A program made the translations under genes and the position numbers. Shown here one piece after another: positions 15,438 through 18,429 of a stretch of DNA of 18,429 nucleotides. The notes under the pieces are model-generated. The model saw only the letters and a list, made by a program, of their open reading frames with translations, ran no database searches and was not told where the DNA came from. Origin of the DNA: an uncultured Sphingomonas sp. (GTDB lineage Bacteria > Pseudomonadota > Alphaproteobacteria > Sphingomonadales > Sphingomonadaceae); assembly GCA_946886845.1 (NCBI GenBank), contig CAMPJH010000011.1:1-18429 (forward strand), given 5' to 3'. Numbering within the stretch: the stretch's first letter is position 1; the number at the start of each line of letters is the position of its first letter.

Positions 15438-15461
15438 CCCGGTTTTCGGCGCGGCGAAGAA

Positions 15462-16163
15462 TTACTCCTTGTCGCCGCTCTCGCTCTCGCCTTCGGCAGC
15501 GCCTTCGCCCTCGGCTTCTTCGCCTTCCTCAAGCGTTGGCACCTCATCGGCAGCAGCCTCGGCAGCCGCGGCAGCTTCGTCCGCTTCCGCCTTCATCGCC
15601 GACGGAGCGACGACGGTGGCGACCGTGAAGTCGCGGTCGTCGATCGCCGACTTCGACCCTTCGGGCAGGCTGACCTGCGAGATGTGGATGGCGTCGCCGA
15701 TATCGAGCCCGGCAAGCGAAATGGTGATCTGGTCGGGGATCCGCGCGGCATCGCAGATCAGCTCGAGATCGTGGCGAACGACGTTGAGAACGCCGCCGCG
15801 CTTAAGGCCGGGAGACTCTTCCTCGTCGACGAAGTTGACCGGCACGTTGACGTTGACCTGGGCGTGCTCGCCGATGCGCAGGAAGTCGACGTGGATCGGC
15901 CGGCTGGTGACCGGGTGGAACTGCACGTCCTTGGGAAGCGTGCGGTTCGGCTTGCCGCCGACGTCGACCATCACCACCGTGTTCATGAAGTGCCCGTTCG
16001 ACATCGTCTTGACGAGGAGCTTCTCCTCCAGATGAATCGATAGCGGCTCTTGCTTTTCGCCGTAGATCACGGCGGGTACCCGTCCTTCGCGACGCAGTGC
16101 ACGAGAGGCTCCCTTGCCAGCTCGTTGGCGCGCTTCAGCGGGCAGCGTCAGCTGTTCGCTCAT
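15462..16163 (-). CDS. rplY: 50S ribosomal protein L25 / general stress protein Ctc
   Basis: 5S-rRNA-binding ribosomal protein of the long, CTC-type L25 form. I choose the ATG at 16163, giving 233 residues ([20 protein letters not shown]), because GGAG (plus 16173-16176) lies 9 nt upstream. An in-frame TTG at 16178 would add five residues but would place that ribosome site inside the gene. The N-terminal RNA-binding domain is visible ([18 protein letters not shown], then HFMNTVV and HVDFLRIG), followed by the TL5-like beta-rich domain ([39 protein letters not shown]). The last 45 or so residues are a low-complexity Ala/Glu-rich acidic tail, common in alphaproteobacterial L25. A strong terminator follows it. 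Confidence 0.96.
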   Translation of the reverse strand: MSEQLTLPAEARQRAGKGASRALRREGRVPAVIYGEKQEPLSIHLEEKLLVKTMSNGHFMNTVVMVDVGGKPNRTLPKDVQFHPVTSRPIHVDFLRIGEHAQVNVNVPVNFVDEEESPGLKRGGVLNVVRHDLELICDAARIPDQITISLAGLDIGDAIHISQVSLPEGSKSAIDDRDFTVATVVAPSAMKAEADEAAAAAEAAADEVPTLEEGEEAEGEGAAEGESESGDKE

Positions 16164-16226
16164 TCGCTTGTTCTCCAACTAATATTGCCCCGCCACGCCT
16201 CCAGGGATGACCATGGCTTGGGGAGG

Positions 16227-16250
16227 GCGCGCCTATAGGGAAGGGCGCGC
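16227..16250. repeat. GC-rich inverted repeat between a gumN-like gene and rplY
   Basis: GCGCGCC (16227-16233) and GGCGCGC (16244-16250) form a perfect 7-bp stem with a 10-nt loop. It sits 14 bp downstream of the stop of the minus-strand TraB/GumN gene. It lacks a T tract on that strand, so it may be a weak or Rho-assisted terminator, or may lie in the rplY leader. Confidence 0.35.
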
Positions 16251-16263
16251 TTGTTGGCAAATC

Positions 16264-17181
16264 TCACTCGACCCGGGCCGAAGCGATGCCGCGCTTCTCC
16301 AGCAGCGAGCGGACATTGTCAGGCCCGGAGAGGTGCCCGGCGCCGACGGCAATGAAGACGGTTCCGGGCGAATCCAGCCGGGTGTCGATCCATTCGGCCC
16401 AGGTCGCGTTCCGCTTTGTGAACATCAGGTCGTACAGGCCTTTGTCGGCCATCGCCGGATCGTTCATCAGCTCGACCAGCTTGTCGACGTCCCCCGCCGA
16501 CCAGGCGGCGAGCATGCTGCCGAGCATCTCGTTGGTGTCGCCAAGCGTGTCGAGCGTGTCGCCGAGAAGCTCGATCTGCTGCGCCTCGGGCATCTGGTCG
16601 AACAGCTTGAACTGAAACTCAAGCCCCTCGAGCTCGCCGATCGGCATGCCGCTCTTCCGGGCCGCGGCGGTCAGGATTTTCTCGGGCCCGTGCTCGGGAT
16701 TGAGCCCGATCGACTGGGCTTTCAGGGCGACCACGGTCATGCTTGCGAACCACGGCTCGAAAGGATCGAAGGCTGTGGGGGGAGCGCCGAGGCTCGCCAG
16801 CGCCTCCGCCAGCTTCTTCGCATTCGCGGCGGAAAGCTTGCTGGTCAGCGTCTTGCCAGACGAATCGACCGCGAACTTGGCAATCAGCGGCTGAAACGCG
16901 GCCGGGTCGTCGGGAAGGTTCGCCTCGAGCACCAGCTCCTTGCTGGCGTCGAACGCCGTGCGCACCTCGTCGTTGAACCAGTCGCGCTTGCCGTCGAGCA
17001 TGTGGAACGTGCCGAACAGATAGATGGTCGTGTCGTCATCCCTGACGACCCACAGCGCCGGATCGGCGTCGGGGAGCGGTGCCGGAGAAATGGTAACGGG
17101 TGACGGGGCCTTTGCCGGTTGCTGCGCGAATGCTGCGCACGGCACGATCGCAAGCCAGGCGCCGAGCAGGAATGTCTTCAT
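16264..17181 (-). CDS. TraB/GumN family protein, first tandem copy
   Basis: A 305-residue exported protein of the TraB/GumN (former DUF) family, related to the Tiki/TraB protease-like fold; the bacterial function is not established. It has a clear Sec signal (MKTFLLGAWLAIVPCAAFAQQ) and a Pro/Ala-rich linker, then the family domain. The family domain opens with ALWVVRDDDTTIYLFGTFHMLDG, with the GTFH motif, followed by ELVLEANLP. It closes with GTVFIAVGAGHLSGPDNV, with the GAGH motif. The two His/Gly motifs and the conserved Glu are the presumed metal or catalytic positions. The start is supported by GAGG 8 nt upstream. It sits 72 bp downstream of a paralog on the same strand, with a third paralog beyond. 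Confidence 0.93.
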   Translation of the reverse strand: MKTFLLGAWLAIVPCAAFAQQPAKAPSPVTISPAPLPDADPALWVVRDDDTTIYLFGTFHMLDGKRDWFNDEVRTAFDASKELVLEANLPDDPAAFQPLIAKFAVDSSGKTLTSKLSAANAKKLAEALASLGAPPTAFDPFEPWFASMTVVALKAQSIGLNPEHGPEKILTAAARKSGMPIGELEGLEFQFKLFDQMPEAQQIELLGDTLDTLGDTNEMLGSMLAAWSAGDVDKLVELMNDPAMADKGLYDLMFTKRNATWAEWIDTRLDSPGTVFIAVGAGHLSGPDNVRSLLEKRGIASARVE

Positions 17182-17253
17182 TTCTAAAACCTCGTTGCGC
17201 CGGGCACACCCGTGGCGTCCCGGCCTTGTTCGATCGAATAGCGGAAAAAACGG

Positions 17254-18075
17254 TCAGTTGATGCGCGCGGACTTCACCCCAAGCGTCGCCAGCTTGCTCT
17301 GAACGCTGTCGGGCCCGCTGAGGTGGCCGGCGCCGACCGCGACGAAAACGGTCCCGGGCTGCTTCATTCGATCGGCGATCCAGTGCGCCCAGCGAGCGTT
17401 CCGTTCGACGAACATCTTGTTGTAGGTCTGCGGCGATTGCGCCTGCATCTGGCGGAGCATCGGCGCGAACGTGGCGAGGTCGCCGCGGCTCCACGCGGCC
17501 TGAAGCTGGGACAGAACGTCGCCCAACGCCTTGGCGGTGCGCGGGTCCTGGACATCCGGCTGCGGCGAGGCTGGAAGCGAGCTGAACATGTCGAGCTGAA
17601 ACTCGAAGCTCTCGAGCCCGCCGACCGGCTTGCCGGTCTCATCGGCAAAATCGCGAAGCACGGCGTCGGCGCCATTGTCGGTCGACAGGCCGTTGGCGCG
17701 CCCGGCGTTCATCACCTGCTTGGTGGTGGCCAGGAACGACGAGGGAGCGAGCTCGGCGACCCGGCCCGATGCCGGCGATTTCTTGATCGGTGACAGGTTG
17801 CCGGCGCCAAGACGGCGCGGAGCGCCGGCCGGCTTGGGAACGAGGGTCTCGAGCACCAACTGGTCGGAGGCGGTAAACGCGGTCCTTACCGACCGGTCAT
17901 ACCAGTTCAGCTTGCCGTCGAGCGCGTGGAAGGTGCCGAACAGATAGATGATGGTGTCGTTGTCGTTGACGACCCACAAGGCGGGGCGGGGCTGGGCTTG
18001 CGCCTGCACCGGCGATGCGGTGGGAACCGGCGTCGCCGCCATCGAAGCTCCCAGCAGAATGTTCAAAATTGGCAT
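17254..18075 (-). CDS. TraB/GumN family protein, second tandem copy
   Basis: A 273-residue paralog of the downstream TraB/GumN gene. Shared blocks include ALWVVNDNDTIIYLFGTFH, ALDGKLNWYDRSVRTAF, QLVLE, GKPVGGLESFEFQLDMF, RNARWAHWI and GTVFVAVGAGHLSGPDSV. The GTFH and GAGH motifs are intact. The ATG at 18075 has a GGAGG site about 7 nt upstream and no better in-frame start lies before it. The N-terminus (MPILNILLGASMAATPVPTA) is hydrophobic but has no basic residue, so the signal peptide is atypical compared with the first copy. Periplasmic location is likely but less sure. It could be co-transcribed with the first copy, since only 72 bp separate them. Confidence 0.92.
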   Translation of the reverse strand: MPILNILLGASMAATPVPTASPVQAQAQPRPALWVVNDNDTIIYLFGTFHALDGKLNWYDRSVRTAFTASDQLVLETLVPKPAGAPRRLGAGNLSPIKKSPASGRVAELAPSSFLATTKQVMNAGRANGLSTDNGADAVLRDFADETGKPVGGLESFEFQLDMFSSLPASPQPDVQDPRTAKALGDVLSQLQAAWSRGDLATFAPMLRQMQAQSPQTYNKMFVERNARWAHWIADRMKQPGTVFVAVGAGHLSGPDSVQSKLATLGVKSARIN

Positions 18076-18314
18076 GCGCCGCCTCCGATCCCAAAAAATC
18101 GGTGCGAACGCCCTCCGGTTGCCTGAGTTCGGGACCGCGTCACGGGCGCATTTGCGCCTCGGCGCGGATCACCGCAGCCAGTTCACCGGTGGTTCGTGGC
18201 CCCCGCCCGATACCGCAAGGACTATGGTCACTGAGACGTTAACAAATGTCTAGAAAAAAACAAAAAAAGTGAAGATTTCTCGCCGAGCTGCAGCGTTTTA
18301 GCGACGGGTGAACG
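18076..18314. other. intergenic region with probable promoter of the second gumN-like gene
   Basis: At 239 bp this is the longest gene-free stretch of the window. It should contain the promoter of the minus-strand gene ending at 18075. It holds a short hairpin-forming GGCGCATTTGCGCC at 18145-18158. It also has two A7 tracts (18254-18260 and 18262-18268), which on the minus strand read T7-G-T7, about 50 bp after the third copy's stop. They could be the T-rich part of its terminator, but I see no convincing stem directly before them. No small ORF with a ribosome site was convincing. Confidence 0.4.
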
Positions 18315-18429
18315 CTATTGGACCCGTCGGATCCGATAGCCCTGCCGTTGAAGCAGCGTCTGGACGGATTCGGGCCCCGCCAGATGGCCGGCTCCGACCG
18401 CGACCATGACCGTCCCCGGCGTCGCCAGC
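18315..18429 (-). CDS. TraB/GumN family protein, third tandem copy, C-terminal end only
   Basis: Reading the minus strand in from the right edge gives 38 codons ending at TAG (plus 18315-18317). The peptide contains GTVMVAVGAGHLAGPESVQT and ends GYRIRRVQ. This is the same C-terminal block as in the two complete copies (GTVFIAVGAGHLSGPDNV and GTVFVAVGAGHLSGPDSV), with the GAGH motif kept. The gene therefore begins beyond the window and is a third paralog in the same orientation, 239 bp upstream of the second copy. Nothing can be said about its N-terminus. Confidence 0.9.
   Translation of the reverse strand, partial: LATPGTVMVAVGAGHLAGPESVQTLLQRQGYRIRRVQ

Noticed and set aside
14617..16035. 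472-codon open frame on plus across pth and rplY
   Set aside because: It is the complement of two conserved housekeeping genes and crosses their intergenic terminator; no coherent domain.
16207..17103. 298-codon open frame on plus, antisense to the first TraB/GumN gene
   Set aside because: Arg/Gly/Glu-rich shadow composition; the minus frame has signal peptide and family motifs.
17229..17238. 10-bp palindrome TTCGATCGAA between the two complete gumN-like genes
   Set aside because: Short and of a kind expected by chance in this composition; no second copy or promoter alignment to support an operator.

Overview
The window reads as a chromosomal segment of a GC-rich alphaproteobacterium, most likely of the order Sphingomonadales. 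The support is the sphingomonad-style TonB-dependent receptor, the high G+C third-codon usage, the rplY-pth-ychF housekeeping set on one strand, and the tandem TraB/GumN proteins. This is inference from protein character. No rRNA, tRNA, CRISPR array, transposase or integrase was seen, and no stretch of more than 300 bases lacks a gene.

Layout, left to right. (1) 1-2309: the 3' part of a TonB-dependent receptor gene and a 63-residue membrane protein gene, both on plus. (2) 2313-3413: the YchF ATPase gene on minus. (3) 3509-6711: a plus-strand pair. The first encodes an 824-residue fusion of a nucleotide-sugar-epimerase-like SDR domain with SPW-type membrane segments and a VKOR-like membrane domain that has lost its CxxC cysteines. 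The second encodes a Ure2p/YfcG-like glutathione transferase. (4) 6736-11901: a nitric-oxide stress module. It holds an NsrR/Rrf2 regulator (minus), a divergent membrane protein of unknown function (plus), NnrS (minus), a divergent quinol-dependent NO reductase NorZ (plus), and a SirB2-family membrane protein directly behind norZ. (5) 11964-14816: a secreted chagasin-like protease inhibitor, a convergent TIGR02466-type 2OG-Fe(II) oxygenase, and a divergent TIR-TolB-like-TPR protein. (6) 14797-16163: peptidyl-tRNA hydrolase and ribosomal protein L25, both on minus, with an intrinsic terminator between them. (7) 16264-18429: three tandem TraB/GumN-family genes on minus, the last cut by the right edge.

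How it fits together. rplY, pth and ychF are often close neighbours in alphaproteobacteria. Here about 11.4 kb of mostly accessory genes lies between pth and ychF, all three keeping the same orientation, so that interval looks like an insertion into a conserved housekeeping block. The NO module has its own sensor, reductase and NnrS. No nitrite reductase is visible, so detoxification is more likely than full denitrification. Two perfect inverted repeats in the 117-bp gap between nsrR and the small membrane gene are candidate operators.

Best leads: the unknown membrane protein and SirB2 protein inside the NO module, the cysteine-less VKOR-like SDR fusion, the TIR-TolB-TPR protein, and the GumN triplication. 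All family assignments come from reading motifs by eye. No search was run.
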